Counted from the stretch's first letter, positions 1 through 10,537 are shown. The stretch: 64,000 nt of DNA from Coriaria nepalensis (GCA_027186245.1 CP114496.1:2239501-2303500); one strand, 5' to 3'. The notes: a model not told the origin generated them from the letters alone. Translations and numbers: made by a program.

Positions 1-10
1 TTGCACCCTT
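1..10 (+). rRNA. 5S rRNA, 3' end only (cut by window edge)
   Basis: Only gene positions 111-120 are inside the window, with C119T. The rest lies to the left. Confidence 0.9.
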
Positions 11-39
11 TTTATTTTTTCGCATCTACATTCGTTGTT

Positions 40-57
40 TTTTCATAATTTTCATAA
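40..57 (+). repeat. 9-bp direct repeat in the spacer
   Basis: TTTTCATAA occurs twice in immediate succession, and the pattern recurs in nearly every spacer. The preceding T run varies between 5 and 7, which shifts the unit length. No function can be assigned. Confidence 0.7.
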
Positions 58-82
58 CAAACAGGTTTTTAAGATCATGTGT

Positions 83-95
83 AGTCGTTTCGACT
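83..95. repeat. Short inverted repeat AGTCG-TTT-CGACT in the spacer
   Basis: A perfect 5-bp stem with a 3-base loop lies at -65 to -53 from the start of copy 1 and recurs in most spacers. Variants such as AGTGGTTTCGACT and AGTCGTTTTGACT break one pair without compensation, so structural selection is not evident. Confidence 0.5.
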
Positions 96-147
96 GCCGT
101 GAATTCTGAAAGTCGGGTATAGCAGAACTGTAAATGTTTCACTTCAC

Positions 148-267
148 GGGTGCGATCATACCAGCACTAATGCACCGGATCCCATCAGAACTTCGCAGTT
201 AAGTGTGCTTGGGCGAGAGTAGTACTGAGTTGGGTGACCACTCGGGAAGTCCTTGTGTTGCACCCCT
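148..267 (+). rRNA. 5S rRNA copy 1
   Basis: Full-length 120-nt gene. The 5' end is set by the GGG that pairs with CCC near the 3' end, the 3' end by the T tract. Internal A box, IE and C box are all present. Changes: C46T, C107T. Confidence 0.97.
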
Positions 268-404
268 TTTATTTTTTCGCATCTACATTCGTTGTTTTTT
301 CATAATTTTCATAACAAACAGGTTTTTAAGATCATGTGTAGTCGTTTCGACTGCCGTGAATTCTGAAAGTCGGGTATAGCAGAACTGTAAATGTTTCACT
401 TCAG
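268..404 (+). other. Representative 5S intergenic spacer (137 bp)
   Basis: The non-transcribed spacer after copy 1 stands for all spacers. In order it holds the rest of the T-rich terminator, a CGCATCTACATTCG block, a T6 run, a 9-bp direct repeat TTTTCATAA x2, an AACAAACAGG block, the inverted repeat AGTCG-TTT-CGACT, an EcoRI-type GAATTC, and the TATA-like promoter. Frequent variants are CGCGTCTAC or CGCCTCTAC near the 5' end, AAATAGG or AAAAAGG for AAACAGG, and GAAAGTGGGG for GAAAGTCGGG. I see no coding potential. Confidence 0.9.
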
Positions 405-524
405 CGGTGCGATCATACCAGCACTAATGCACCGGATCCCATCAGAACTGCGCAGTCAAGTGTGCTCGGGCGAGAGTAGTACTGAGTTGGGTGACCACTC
501 GGGAAGTCCTCGTGTTGCACCCCT
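405..524 (+). rRNA. 5S rRNA copy 2
   Basis: Changes: G1C, C46G, T53C, T63C. Confidence 0.96.
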
Positions 525-661
525 TTTATTTTTTCGCATCTACATTCGTTGTTTTTTCATAATTTTCATAACAAACAGGTTTTTAAGATCATGTGTAGTC
601 GTTTCGATTGCCGTGAATTCTGAAAGTGGGGTATAGTAGAACTGTAAATGTTTCACTTCAC

Positions 662-781
662 GGGTGCGATCATACCAGCACTAATGCACCGGATCGAACC
701 AGAACTCTGCAGTTAAGTGTGCTTGGGCGAGAGTAGTACTGAGTTGGGTGACCACTCGGGAAGTCCTCGTGTTGCACCCCT
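662..781 (+). rRNA. 5S rRNA copy 3
   Basis: Changes: C35G, C36A, T38C, C47T (GAACC core variant). Confidence 0.95.
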
Positions 782-918
782 TTTATTTTTTCGCGTCTAC
801 ATTCGTTGTTTTTTCATAATTTTCATAACAAATAGGTTTTTAAGATCATGTGTAGTCGTTTCGACTGCCGTGAATTCTGAAAGTCGGGTATAGCAGAACT
901 GTAAATGTCTCACTTCAC

Positions 919-1038
919 GGGTGCGATAATACCAGCACTAATGCACCGGATCTCATCAGAACTGCGCAGTTAAGTGTGCTTGGGCGAGAGTAGTACTGAG
1001 TTGGGTGACCACTCGGGAAGTCTTCGTGTTGCACCCTT
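919..1038 (+). rRNA. 5S rRNA copy 4
   Basis: Changes: C10A, C35T, C46G, C105T, C119T. Confidence 0.95.
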
Positions 1039-1175
1039 TTTATTTTTTCGCATCTACATTCGTTGTTTTTTCATAATTTTCATAACAAACAGGTTTTTAA
1101 GATCATGTGTAGTCGTTTCGACTGCCGTGAATTCTGAAAGTCGGGTATAGCAGAACTGTAAATGTTTCACTTCAC

Positions 1176-1295
1176 GGGTGCGATCATACCAGCACTAATG
1201 CACCGGATCCCATCAGAACTCTGCAGTTAAGTGTGCTTGGGCGAGAGTAGTACTGAGTTGGGTGACCACTCAGGAAGTCCTCGTGTTGCACCCCT
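1176..1295 (+). rRNA. 5S rRNA copy 5
   Basis: Changes: C47T, G97A. Confidence 0.96.
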
Positions 1296-1432
1296 TTTAT
1301 TTTTTCGCATCTACATTCGTTGTTTTTTCATAATTTTCATAACAAACAGGTTTTTAAGATCATGTGTAGTCGTTTCGACTGCCGTGAATTCTGAAAGTAG
1401 GGTATAGCAGAACTGTAAATGTTTCACTTCAC

Positions 1433-1552
1433 GGGTGCGATAATACCAGCACTAATGCACCGGATCTCATCAGAACTCCGCAGTTAAGTGTGCTTGGGCG
1501 AGAGTAGTACTGAGTTGGGTGACAACTCTGGAAGTCCTCGTGTTGCACCCCT
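1433..1552 (+). rRNA. 5S rRNA copy 6
   Basis: Changes: C10A, C35T, C92A, G97T. Confidence 0.95.
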
Positions 1553-1689
1553 TTTATTTTTTCGCGTCTACATTTGTTGTTTTTTCATAATTTTCATAAC
1601 AAATAGGTTTTTAAGATCATGTGTAGTCGTTTCGATTGCCGTGAATTCTGAAAGTGGGGTATAGCAGAACTGTAAATGTTTCACTTCAC

Positions 1690-1809
1690 GGGTGCGATCA
1701 TACCAGCACTAATGCACCGGATCGAACCAGAACTCTACAGTTAAGTGTGCTTGGGCGAGAGTAGTACTGAGTTGGGTGACCACTCTGGAAGTCCTCGTGT
1801 TGCACCCCT
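1690..1809 (+). rRNA. 5S rRNA copy 7
   Basis: Changes: C35G, C36A, T38C, C47T, G48A, G97T. Confidence 0.95.
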
Positions 1810-1946
1810 TTTATTTTTTCGCGTCTACATTCGTTGTTTTTTCATAATTTTCATAACAAATAGGTTTTTAAGATCATGTGTAGTCGTTTCGACTGCCGTG
1901 AATTCTGAAAGTAGGGTATAGCAGAACTGTAAATGTTTCACTTCAC

Positions 1947-2066
1947 GGGTGCGATAATACCAGCACTAATGCACCGGATCTCATCAGAACTCCGCAGTTA
2001 AGTGTGCTTGGGCGGGAGTAGTACTGAGTTGGGTGACCACTCTGGAAGTCCTCGTGTTGCACCCCT
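1947..2066 (+). rRNA. 5S rRNA copy 8
   Basis: Changes: C10A, C35T, A69G, G97T. Confidence 0.95.
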
Positions 2067-2202
2067 TTTATTTTTTCGCGTCTACATTCGTTGTTTTTTC
2101 ATAATTTTCATAACAAATAGGTTTTTAAGATCATGTGTAGTCGTTTCGACTGCCGTGAATTCTGAAAGTCGGGTATAGCAGAACTGTAAATGTTTACTTC
2201 AT

Positions 2203-2322
2203 GGGTGCGATCATACTAGCACTAATGCACCGGATCCCATCAGAACTCTGCAGTTAAGTGCGCTTGGGCGAGAGTAGTACTGAGTTGGGTGACCACTCGG
2301 GAAGTCCTCGTGTTGCATCCTT
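2203..2322 (+). rRNA. 5S rRNA copy 9
   Basis: Changes: C15T, C47T, T59C, C116T, C119T. The base at -1 is T and the leader is one base shorter. Confidence 0.95.
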
Positions 2323-2459
2323 TTTATTTTTTCGCGTCTACATTCGTTGTTTTTTCATAATTTTCATAACAAACAGGTTTTTAAGATCATGTGTAGTCGT
2401 TTCGACTGCCGTGAATTCTGAAAGTCGGGTATAGCAGAACTGTAAATGTTTCACTTCAC

Positions 2460-2579
2460 GGGTGCGATCATACCAGCACTAATGCACCGGATCCCATCAG
2501 AACTCCGCAGATAAGTGTGCTTGGGCGAGAGTAGTACTGAGTTGGGTGACCACTCGGGAAGTCCTCGTGTTGCACCCCT
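2460..2579 (+). rRNA. 5S rRNA copy 10
   Basis: Change: T52A. The following spacer has a T5 run. Confidence 0.97.
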
Positions 2580-2715
2580 TTTATTTTTTCGCATCTACAT
2601 TCGTTGTTTTTCATAATTTTCATAACAAACAGGTTCTTAAGATCATGTGTTGTCATTTTGACTGCCGTGAATTCTGAAAGTCGGGTATAGCAGAATTGTA
2701 AATGTTTCACTTCAC

Positions 2716-2835
2716 AGGTGCGATCATACCAGCACTAATGCACCAGATCCCATCAGAACTCCGCAGTTAAGCGTGCTCGGGCGAGAGTAGTACTGAGTTG
2801 GGTGACCACTCGGGAAGTCCTCGTGTTGCACCCCT
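2716..2835 (+). rRNA. 5S rRNA copy 11
   Basis: Changes: G1A, G30A, T57C, T63C. T57C restores the usual plant base. Confidence 0.96.
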
Positions 2836-2972
2836 TTTATTTTTTCGCATCTACGTTCGTTGTTTTTTCATAATTTTCATAACAAACAGGTTTTTAAGAT
2901 CATGTGTAGTCGCTTCGACTGCCGTGAATTCTGAAAGTGGGGTATAGCAGAACTGTCAATGTTTCACTTCAC

Positions 2973-3092
2973 GGGTGCGATCATACCAGCACTAATGCAC
3001 CGGATCCCATCAGAACTCTGCAGGTAAGTGTGCTTGGGCGAGAGTAGTACTGAGTTGGGTGACCACTCGGGAAGTCCTCGTGTTGCACCCCT
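2973..3092 (+). rRNA. 5S rRNA copy 12
   Basis: Changes: C47T, T52G. Confidence 0.96.
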
Positions 3093-3229
3093 TTTATTTT
3101 TTCGCATCTATATTCGTTGTTTTTTCATAATTTTCATAACAAACAGGTTTTTAAGATCATGTGTAGTCGTTTCGATTGCCGTGAATTCTGAAAGTGGGGT
3201 ATAGCAGAACTGTAAATATTTCACTTCTA

Positions 3230-3349
3230 GGGTGCGATCATACCAGCACTAATGCACCAGATCTAACCAGAACTTTTCAGTTAAGTGTGCTTGGGCGAGA
3301 GTAGTACTGAGTTGGGTGACCACTCGGGAAGTCCTCGTGTTGCACCCCG
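3230..3349 (+). rRNA. 5S rRNA copy 13
   Basis: Changes: G30A, C35T, C36A, T38C, C46T, C47T, G48T, T120G. One of the most diverged cores (CTAACC type). Confidence 0.93.
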
Positions 3350-3487
3350 TTTATTTTTTCGCGTCTACATTCGTTGTTTTTTTCATAATTTTAATAACAA
3401 ATAGGTTTTTAAGATCATGTGTAGTCGTTTCGACTGCCGTGAATTCTGAAAGTCGGGTATAGTAGAACTGTAAATGTTTCACTTCAG

Positions 3488-3607
3488 GGGTGCGATCATA
3501 CCAGCACTAATGCACCGGATCCCATCAGAACTTCGCAGCTAAGTATGCTCGGGCGAGAGTAGTACTGAGTTGGGTGACCACTCGGGAAGTCCTCGTGTTG
3601 CACCCCT
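3488..3607 (+). rRNA. 5S rRNA copy 14
   Basis: Changes: C46T, T52C, G58A, T63C. Preceded by a T7 spacer, hence 258-bp spacing. Confidence 0.95.
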
Positions 3608-3744
3608 TTTATTTTTTCGCATCTACATTCGTTGTTTTTTCATAAATTTCATAACAAACAGGTTTTTAAGATCATGTGTAGTCGTTTCGACTGCCATGAA
3701 TTCTGAAAGTGGGGTATAGCAGAACTGTAAATGTTTCACTTCAC

Positions 3745-3864
3745 GGGTGCGATCATACCAGCACTAATGCACCGGATCCCATCAGAATGCCGCAGTTAAG
3801 TGTGCTTAGGCGAGAGTAGTACTGAGTTGGGTGACCACTCGGGAAGTCCTCGTGTTGCACCCTT
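3745..3864 (+). rRNA. 5S rRNA copy 15
   Basis: Changes: C44T, T45G, G64A, C119T. Confidence 0.95.
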
Positions 3865-4000
3865 TTTATTTTTTCGCATCTACATTCGTTGTTTTTCATA
3901 ATTTTCATAACAAACAGGTTTTTAAGATCATGTGTAGTCGTTTCGACTGCCGTGAATTCTGAAAGTCGGGTATAGCAGAACTGTAAATGTTTCACTTCAC

Positions 4001-4120
4001 CGGCGCGATCATACCAGCACTAATGCACCGGATCCCATCAAAACTCCGCAGTTAAGTGTGCTCGGGCGAGAGTAGTACTGAGTTGGGTGACCACTCGGGA
4101 AGTCCTCGTGTTGCACCCCT
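4001..4120 (+). rRNA. 5S rRNA copy 16
   Basis: Changes: G1C, T4C, G41A, T63C. Confidence 0.95.
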
Positions 4121-4257
4121 TTTATTTTTTCGCGTCTACATTCGTTGTTTTTTCATAATTTTCATAACAAATAGGTTTTTAAGATCATGTGTAGTCGTTT
4201 CCACTGCCGTGAATTCTGAAAGTCGGGTATAGCAGAACTGTAAATGTTTCACTTCAC

Positions 4258-4377
4258 GGGTGCGATCATACCAGCACTAATGCACCGGATCCCATCAGAA
4301 CTCCGCAGTTAAGTGTGCTTGGGCGAGAGTAGTACTGAGTTGGGTGACCACTCGGGAAGTCCTTGTGTTGCACCACT
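4258..4377 (+). rRNA. 5S rRNA copy 17
   Basis: Changes: C107T, C118A. Confidence 0.96.
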
Positions 4378-4513
4378 TTTATTTTTTCGCATCTATATTC
4401 GTTGTTTTTTCATAATTTTCATAACAAACAGGTTTTTAAGATCATGTGTAGTCGTTTCGACTGCCGTGAATTCTGAAAGTCGGGTATAGCAGAACTGTAA
4501 ATGTTTACTTCAT

Positions 4514-4633
4514 GGGTGCGATCATACCAGCACTAATGCACCGGATCCCATCAGAACTCCGCAGTTAAGTGTGCTTGGGCGAGAGTAGTACTGAGTTGGC
4601 TGACCACTCGGGAAGTCCTCGTGTTGCACCCCT
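4514..4633 (+). rRNA. 5S rRNA copy 18
   Basis: Change: G87C in the C box. Confidence 0.96.
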
Positions 4634-4769
4634 TTTATTTTTTCGCGTCTACATTCGTTGTTTTTTCATAATTTTCATAACAAATAGGTTTTTAAGATCA
4701 TGTGTAGTCGTTTCGACTGCCGTGAATTCTGAAAGTCGGGTATAGCAGAACTGTAAATGTTTACTTCAT

Positions 4770-4889
4770 GGGTGCGATCATACCAGCACTAATGCACCGG
4801 ATCCCATCAGAACTCTGCAGTTAAGGGTGCTTGGGCGAGAGTAGTACTGAGTTGGGTGACCACTCGGGAAGTCTTCGTGTTGCACCCTT
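4770..4889 (+). rRNA. 5S rRNA copy 19
   Basis: Changes: C47T, T57G, C105T, C119T. Confidence 0.95.
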
Positions 4890-5026
4890 TTTATTTTTTC
4901 GCATCTACATTCGTTGTTTTTTCATAATTTTCATAACAAACAGGTTTTTAAGATCATGTGTAGTCGTTTCGACTGCCGTGAATTCTGAAAGTGGGGTATA
5001 GCAGAACTGTAAATGTTTCACTTCAC

Positions 5027-5146
5027 CGGCGCGATCATACCAGCACTAATGCACCGGATCCCATCAGAACTCCGCAGTTAAGTGTGCTTGGGCGAGAGTA
5101 GTACTAAGTTGGGTGACCACTCGGGAAGTCCTCGTGTTGCACCCCT
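5027..5146 (+). rRNA. 5S rRNA copy 20
   Basis: Changes: G1C, T4C, G80A. G80A breaks the first helix IV pair. Confidence 0.95.
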
Positions 5147-5283
5147 TTTATTTTTTCGCATCTACGTTCGTTGTTTTTTCATAATTTTCATAACAAACAG
5201 GTTTTTAAGATCATGTGTAGTCGTTTCGACTGCCGTGAATTCTGAAAGTGGGGTATAGCAGAACTGTCAATGTTTCACTTCAC

Positions 5284-5403
5284 GGGTGCGATCATACCAG
5301 CACTAATGCACCGGATCCCATCAGAACTCTGCAGGTAAGTGTGCTTGGGCGAGAGTAGTACTGAGTTGGGTGACCACTCGGGAAGTCCTCGTGTTGCACC
5401 GCT
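5284..5403 (+). rRNA. 5S rRNA copy 21
   Basis: Changes: C47T, T52G, C118G. Partner of copy 31. Confidence 0.95.
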
Positions 5404-5540
5404 TTTATTTTTTCGCATCTATATTCGTTGTTTTTTCATAATTTTCATAACAAACAGGTTTTTAAGATCATGTGTAGTCGTTTCGACTGCAGTGAATTCT
5501 GAAAGTGGGGTATAGCAGAACTGTAAATGTTTCACTTCAC

Positions 5541-5660
5541 GGGTGCGATCATACCAGCACTAATGCACCGGATCCCATCAGAACTCCGCAGTTAAGTGTG
5601 CTTGGGCGAGAGTAGTACTGAGTTGGGTGACCACTCGGGAAGTCCTCGTGTTGCATTCCT
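5541..5660 (+). rRNA. 5S rRNA copy 22
   Basis: Changes: C116T, C117T, leaving G-U wobbles in helix I. Partner of copy 32. Confidence 0.96.
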
Positions 5661-5797
5661 TTTATTTTTTCGCATCTACATTAGTTGTTTTTTCATAATT
5701 TTCATAACAAACAGGTTTTTAAGATCATGTGTAGTCGTTTCGACTGCCGTGAATTCTGAAAGTGGGGTATAGCAGAACTGTAAATGTTTCATTACAC

Positions 5798-5917
5798 GGG
5801 TGCGATCATACCAGCACTAATGCACCGGATCCCATCAGAACTCCGCAGCTAAGTGTGCTTGGGCGAGAGTAGTACTGAGTTGGGTGACCACTCGGGAAGT
5901 CCTTGTGTTGCACCCCT
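5798..5917 (+). rRNA. 5S rRNA copy 23
   Basis: Changes: T52C, C107T. Partner of copy 33. Confidence 0.96.
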
Positions 5918-6053
5918 TTTATTTTTTCGCGTCTACATTCGTTGTTTTTTCATAATTTTCATAACAAATAGGTTTTTAAGATCATGTGTAGTCGTTTCGA
6001 CTGCCGTGAATTCTGAAAGTCGGGTATAGCAGAACTGTAAATGTTTACTTTAT

Positions 6054-6173
6054 GGGTGCGATCATACCAGCACTAATGCACCGGATCCCATCAGAACTCT
6101 GCAGTTAAGGGTGCTTGGGCGAGAGTAGTACTGAGTTGGGTGACCACTCGGGAAGTCTTCGTGTTGCACCCTT
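6054..6173 (+). rRNA. 5S rRNA copy 24
   Basis: Changes: C47T, T57G, C105T, C119T. Partner of copy 34. Confidence 0.95.
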
Positions 6174-6310
6174 TTTATTTTTTCGCATCTACATTCGTTG
6201 TTTTTTCATAATTTTCATAACAAACAGGTTTTTAAGATCATGTGTAGTCGTTTCGACTGCCGTGAATTCTGAAAGTGGGGTATAGCAGAACTGTAAATGT
6301 TTCACTTCAC

Positions 6311-6430
6311 CGGCGCGATCATACCAGCACTAATGCACCGGATCCCATCAAAACTCCGCAGTTAAGTGTGCTCGGGCGAGAGTAGTACTGAGTTGGGTGA
6401 CCACTCGGGAAGTCCTCGTGTTGCACCCCT
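6311..6430 (+). rRNA. 5S rRNA copy 25
   Basis: Changes: G1C, T4C, G41A, T63C. Partner of copy 35. Confidence 0.95.
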
Positions 6431-6567
6431 TTTATTTTTTCGCGTCTACATTCGTTGTTTTTTCATAATTTTCATAACAAATAGGTTTTTAAGATCATGT
6501 GTAGTCGTTTCCACTGCCGTGAATTCTGAAAGTCGGGTATAGCAGAACTGTAAATGTTTCACTTCAC

Positions 6568-6687
6568 GGGTGCGATCATACCAGTACTAATGCACCGGAT
6601 CCCATCAGAACTCCGCAGATAAGTGTGCTTGGGCGAGAGTAGTACTGAGTTGGGTGACCACTCGGGAAGTCCTCGTGTTGCACCCCT
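6568..6687 (+). rRNA. 5S rRNA copy 26
   Basis: Changes: C18T, T52A. Partner of copy 36. Confidence 0.96.
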
Positions 6688-6823
6688 TTTATTTTTTCGC
6701 ATCTACATTCGTTGTTTTTCATAATTTTCATAACAAACAGGTTTTTAAGATCATGTGTAGTCGTTTCGACTGCCGTGAATTCTGAAAGTCAGGTATAGCA
6801 GAACTGTAAATGTTTCACTTCAT

Positions 6824-6943
6824 GGGTGTGATCATTCCAGCACTAATGCACCGGATCCCGTCAGAACTCTGCAGGTAAGTGTGCTTGGGCGAGAGTAGTA
6901 CTGAGTTGGGTGACCACTCGGGAAGGCCTCGTGTTGCACCCCT
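6824..6943 (+). rRNA. 5S rRNA copy 27
   Basis: Changes: C6T, A13T, A37G, C47T, T52G, T103G. Partner of copy 37. Confidence 0.94.
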
Positions 6944-7080
6944 TTTATTTTTTCGCATCTATATTCGTTGTTTTTTCATAATTTTCGTAACAAACAGGTT
7001 TTTAAGATCATGTGTAGTCGTTTCGATTGCCGTGAATTCTGAAAGTGGGGTATAGCAGAACTGTAAATATTTCACTTCTA

Positions 7081-7200
7081 GGGTGCGATCATACCAGCAC
7101 TAATTCACCGGATCTAACCAGAACTTTTCAGTTAAGTGTGCTTGGGCGAGAGTAGTACTGAGTTGGGTGACCACTCGGGAAGTCCTCGTGTTGCACCCCT
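7081..7200 (+). rRNA. 5S rRNA copy 28
   Basis: Changes: G25T, C35T, C36A, T38C, C46T, C47T, G48T. Partner of copy 38. Confidence 0.93.
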
Positions 7201-7337
7201 TTTATTTTTTCGCGTCTACATTCGTTGTTTTTTCATAATTTTCATAACAAATAGGTTTTTAAGATCATGTGTAGTCGTTTTGACTGCCGTGAATTCTGAA
7301 AGTCGGGTATAGCAGAACTGTAAATGTTTCACTTCAC

Positions 7338-7457
7338 GGGTGCGATCATACCAGCACTAATGCACCGGATCCCATCAGAACTCCGCAGATAAGTGTGCTT
7401 GGGCGAGAGTAGTACTGAGTTGGGTGACCACTCGGGAAGTCCTCGTATTGCACCCCT
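7338..7457 (+). rRNA. 5S rRNA copy 29
   Basis: Changes: T52A, G110A. Partner of copy 39. Confidence 0.96.
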
Positions 7458-7593
7458 TTTATTTTTTCGCATCTACGTTCGTTGTTTTTCATAATTTTCA
7501 TAACAAACAGGTTTTTAAGATCATGTGTTGTCGTTTTGACTGCCGTGAATTCTGAAAGTCGGGTATAGCAAAACTGTAAATGTTTCACTTCAC

Positions 7594-7713
7594 GGGTGCG
7601 ATCATACCAGCACTAATGCACCGGATCCCATCAAATCTCCGCAGTTAAGTGTGCTTGGGCGAGAGTAGTACTAAGTTGGGTGACCACTCGGGAAGTCCTC
7701 GTGTTGCACCCCT
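7594..7713 (+). rRNA. 5S rRNA copy 30
   Basis: Changes: G41A, A43T, G80A. Confidence 0.95.
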
Positions 7714-7850
7714 TTTATTTTTTCGCATCTACGTTCGTTGTTTTTTCATAATTTTCATAACAAACAGGTTTTTAAGATCATGTGTAGTCGTTTCGACTGC
7801 CGTGAATTCTGAAAGTGGGGTATAGCAGAACTGTCAATGTTTCACTTCAC

Positions 7851-7970
7851 GGGTGCGATCATACCAGCACTAATGCACCGGATCCCATCAGAACTCTGCA
7901 GGTAAGTGTGCTTGGGCGAGAGTAGTACTGAGTTGGGTGACCACTCGGGAAGTCCTCGTGTTGCACCGCT
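7851..7970 (+). rRNA. 5S rRNA copy 31
   Basis: Changes: C47T, T52G, C118G, as in copy 21. Confidence 0.95.
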
Positions 7971-8107
7971 TTTATTTTTTCGCATCTATATTCGTTGTTT
8001 TTTCATAATTTTCATAACAAACAGGTTTTTAAGATCATGTGTAGTCGTTTCGACTGCAGTGAATTCTGAAAGTGGGGTATAGCAGAACTGTAAATGTTTC
8101 ACTTCAC

Positions 8108-8227
8108 GGGTGCGATCATACCAGCACTAATGCACCGGATCCCATCAGAACTCCGCAGTTAAGTGTGCTTGGGCGAGAGTAGTACTGAGTTGGGTGACCA
8201 CTCGGGAAGTCCTCGTGTTGCATTCCT
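8108..8227 (+). rRNA. 5S rRNA copy 32
   Basis: Changes: C116T, C117T, as in copy 22. Confidence 0.96.
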
Positions 8228-8364
8228 TTTATTTTTTCGCATCTACATTAGTTGTTTTTTCATAATTTTCATAACAAACAGGTTTTTAAGATCATGTGTA
8301 GTCGTTTCGACTGCCGTGAATTCTGAAAGTGGGGTATAGCAGAACTGTAAATGTTTCATTACAC

Positions 8365-8484
8365 GGGTGCGATCATACCAGCACTAATGCACCGGATCCC
8401 ATCAGAACTCCGCAGCTAAGTGTGCTTGGGCGAGAGTAGTACTGAGTTGGGTGACCACTCGGGAAGTCCTTGTGTTGCACCCCT
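8365..8484 (+). rRNA. 5S rRNA copy 33
   Basis: Changes: T52C, C107T, as in copy 23. Confidence 0.96.
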
Positions 8485-8620
8485 TTTATTTTTTCGCGTC
8501 TACATTCGTTGTTTTTTCATAATTTTCATAACAAATAGGTTTTTAAGATCATGTGTAGTCGTTTCGACTGCCGTGAATTCTGAAAGTCGGGTATAGCAGA
8601 ACTGTAAATGTTTACTTCAT

Positions 8621-8740
8621 GGGTGCGATCATACCAGCACTAATGCACCGGATCCCATCAGAACTCTGCAGTTAAGGGTGCTTGGGCGAGAGTAGTACTG
8701 AGTTGGGTGACCACTCGGGAAGTCTTCGTGTTGCACCCTT
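8621..8740 (+). rRNA. 5S rRNA copy 34
   Basis: Changes: C47T, T57G, C105T, C119T, as in copy 24. Confidence 0.95.
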
Positions 8741-8877
8741 TTTATTTTTTCGCATCTACATTCGTTGTTTTTTCATAATTTTCATAACAAACAGGTTTTT
8801 AAGATCATGTGTAGTCGTTTCGACTGCCGTGAATTCTGAAAGTGGGGTATAGCAGAACTGTAAATGTTTCACTTCAC

Positions 8878-8997
8878 CGGCGCGATCATACCAGCACTAA
8901 TGCACCGGATCCCATCAAAACTCCGCAGTTAAGTGTGCTCGGGCGAGAGTAGTACTGAGTTGGGTGACCACTCGGGAAGTCCTCGTGTTGCACCCCT
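8878..8997 (+). rRNA. 5S rRNA copy 35
   Basis: Changes: G1C, T4C, G41A, T63C, as in copy 25. Confidence 0.95.
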
Positions 8998-9134
8998 TTT
9001 ATTTTTTCGCGTCTACATTCGTTGTTTTTTCATAATTTTCATAACAAATAGGTTTTTAAGATCATGTGTAGTCGTTTCCACTGCCGTGAATTCTGAAAGT
9101 CGGGTATAGCAGAACTGTAAATGTTTCACTTCAC

Positions 9135-9254
9135 GGGTGCGATCATACCAGTACTAATGCACCGGATCCCATCAGAACTCCGCAGATAAGTGTGCTTGGG
9201 CGAGAGTAGTACTGAGTTGGGTGACCACTCGGGAAGTCCTCGTGTTGCACCCCT
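9135..9254 (+). rRNA. 5S rRNA copy 36
   Basis: Changes: C18T, T52A, as in copy 26. Confidence 0.96.
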
Positions 9255-9390
9255 TTTATTTTTTCGCATCTACATTCGTTGTTTTTCATAATTTTCATAA
9301 CAAACAGGTTTTTAAGATCATGTGTAGTCGTTTCGACTGCCGTGAATTCTGAAAGTCAGGTATAGCAGAACTGTAAATGTTTCACTTCAT

Positions 9391-9510
9391 GGGTGTGATC
9401 ATTCCAGCACTAATGCACCGGATCCCATCAGAACTCTGCAGGTAAGTGTGCTTGGGCGAGAGTAGTACTGAGTTGGGTGACCACTCGGGAAGGCCTCGTG
9501 TTGCACCCCT
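9391..9510 (+). rRNA. 5S rRNA copy 37
   Basis: Changes: C6T, A13T, C47T, T52G, T103G. Copy 27 adds A37G. Confidence 0.94.
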
Positions 9511-9647
9511 TTTATTTTTTCGCATCTATATTCGTTGTTTTTTCATAATTTTCGTAACAAACAGGTTTTTAAGATCATGTGTAGTCGTTTCGACTGCCGT
9601 GAATTCTGAAAGTGGGGTATAGCAGAACTGTAAATATTTCACTTCTA

Positions 9648-9767
9648 GGGTGCGATCATACCAGCACTAATTCACCGGATCTAACCAGAACTTTTCAGTT
9701 AAGTGTGCTTGGGCGAGAGTAGTACTGAGTTGGGTGACCACTCGGGAAGTCCTCGTGTTGCACCCCT
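9648..9767 (+). rRNA. 5S rRNA copy 38
   Basis: Changes: G25T, C35T, C36A, T38C, C46T, C47T, G48T, as in copies 28 and 43. Confidence 0.93.
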
Positions 9768-9904
9768 TTTATTTTTTCGCGTCTACATTCGTTGTTTTTT
9801 CATAATTTTCATAACAAATAGGTTTTTAAGATCATGTGTAGTCGTCTTGACTGCCGTGAATTCTGAAAGTCGGGTATAGCAGAACTGTAAATGTTTCACT
9901 TCAC

Positions 9905-10024
9905 GGGTGCGATCATACCAGCACTAATGCACCGGATCCCATCAGAACTCCACAGATAAGTGTGCTTGGGCGAGAGTAGTACTGAGTTGGGTGACCACTC
10001 GGGAAGTCCTCGTATTGCACCCCT
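9905..10024 (+). rRNA. 5S rRNA copy 39
   Basis: Changes: G48A, T52A, G110A. Confidence 0.95.
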
Positions 10025-10160
10025 TTTATTTTTTCGCATCTACGTTCGTTGTTTTTCATAATTTTCATAACAAACAGGTTTTTAAGATCATGTGTTGTCG
10101 TTTTGACTGCCGTGAATTCTGAAAGTCGGGTATAGCAGAACTGTAAATGTTTCACTTCAC

Positions 10161-10280
10161 GGGTGCGATCATACCAGCACTAATGCACCGGATCCCATCA
10201 GAACTCCGCAGTTAAGTGTGCTTGGGCGAGAGTAGTACTAAGTTGGGTGACCACTCGGGAAGTCCTCGTGTTGCACCCCT
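10161..10280 (+). rRNA. 5S rRNA copy 40
   Basis: Change: G80A. Confidence 0.96.
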
Positions 10281-10417
10281 TTTATTTTTTCGCATCTACG
10301 TTCGTTGTTTTTTCATAATTTTCATAACAAACAGGTTTTTAAGATCATGTGTAGTCGTTTCGACTGCCGTGAATTCTGAAAGTGGGGTATAGCAGAACTT
10401 TCAATGTTTCACTTCAC

Positions 10418-10537
10418 GGGTGCGATCATACCAGCACTAATGCACCGGATCCCATCAGAACTCCGCAGCTAAGTGTGCTTGGGCGAGAGTAGTACTGAGT
10501 TGGGTGACCACTCGGGAAGTCCTCGTGTTGCACCCCT
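10418..10537 (+). rRNA. 5S rRNA copy 41
   Basis: Change: T52C. Confidence 0.97.

Larger units (their letters stand above)
5090..7656 (+). repeat. 10-copy tandem duplication A, unit 1
   Basis: The variant series of copies 21-29 (C118G, C116T/C117T, T52C, T57G, G1C/T4C, C18T, C6T/A13T, CTAACC core, G110A) recurs 2567 bp later in copies 31-39. Boundaries are approximate. Confidence 0.88.
7657..10223 (+). repeat. 10-copy tandem duplication A, unit 2
   Basis: Second unit at offset 2567 bp. Part of it (the types of copies 38-39) occurs a third time as copies 43-44, 1284 bp further on. Boundaries are approximate. Confidence 0.88.

Noticed and set aside
83..95. Spacer inverted repeat as a regulatory hairpin or protein site
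   Set aside because: The stem is only 5 bp, lies outside the transcript, and variants break a pair without compensation.
391..636. Repeated 76-81-codon + strand frames beginning MFHF
   Set aside because: They start in the leader, run through the 5S gene and spacer, and recur once per unit. Any of the single-base gene deletions or the common TAA at gene positions 53-55 destroys them, so there is no protein-level constraint.
2468..2710. Repeated 66-80-codon - strand frames beginning MKHLQF
   Set aside because: They begin at GTG and are antisense to the 5S gene and spacer. They stay open only in certain spacer variants (mostly those with T5). No coding signature beyond the repeat.
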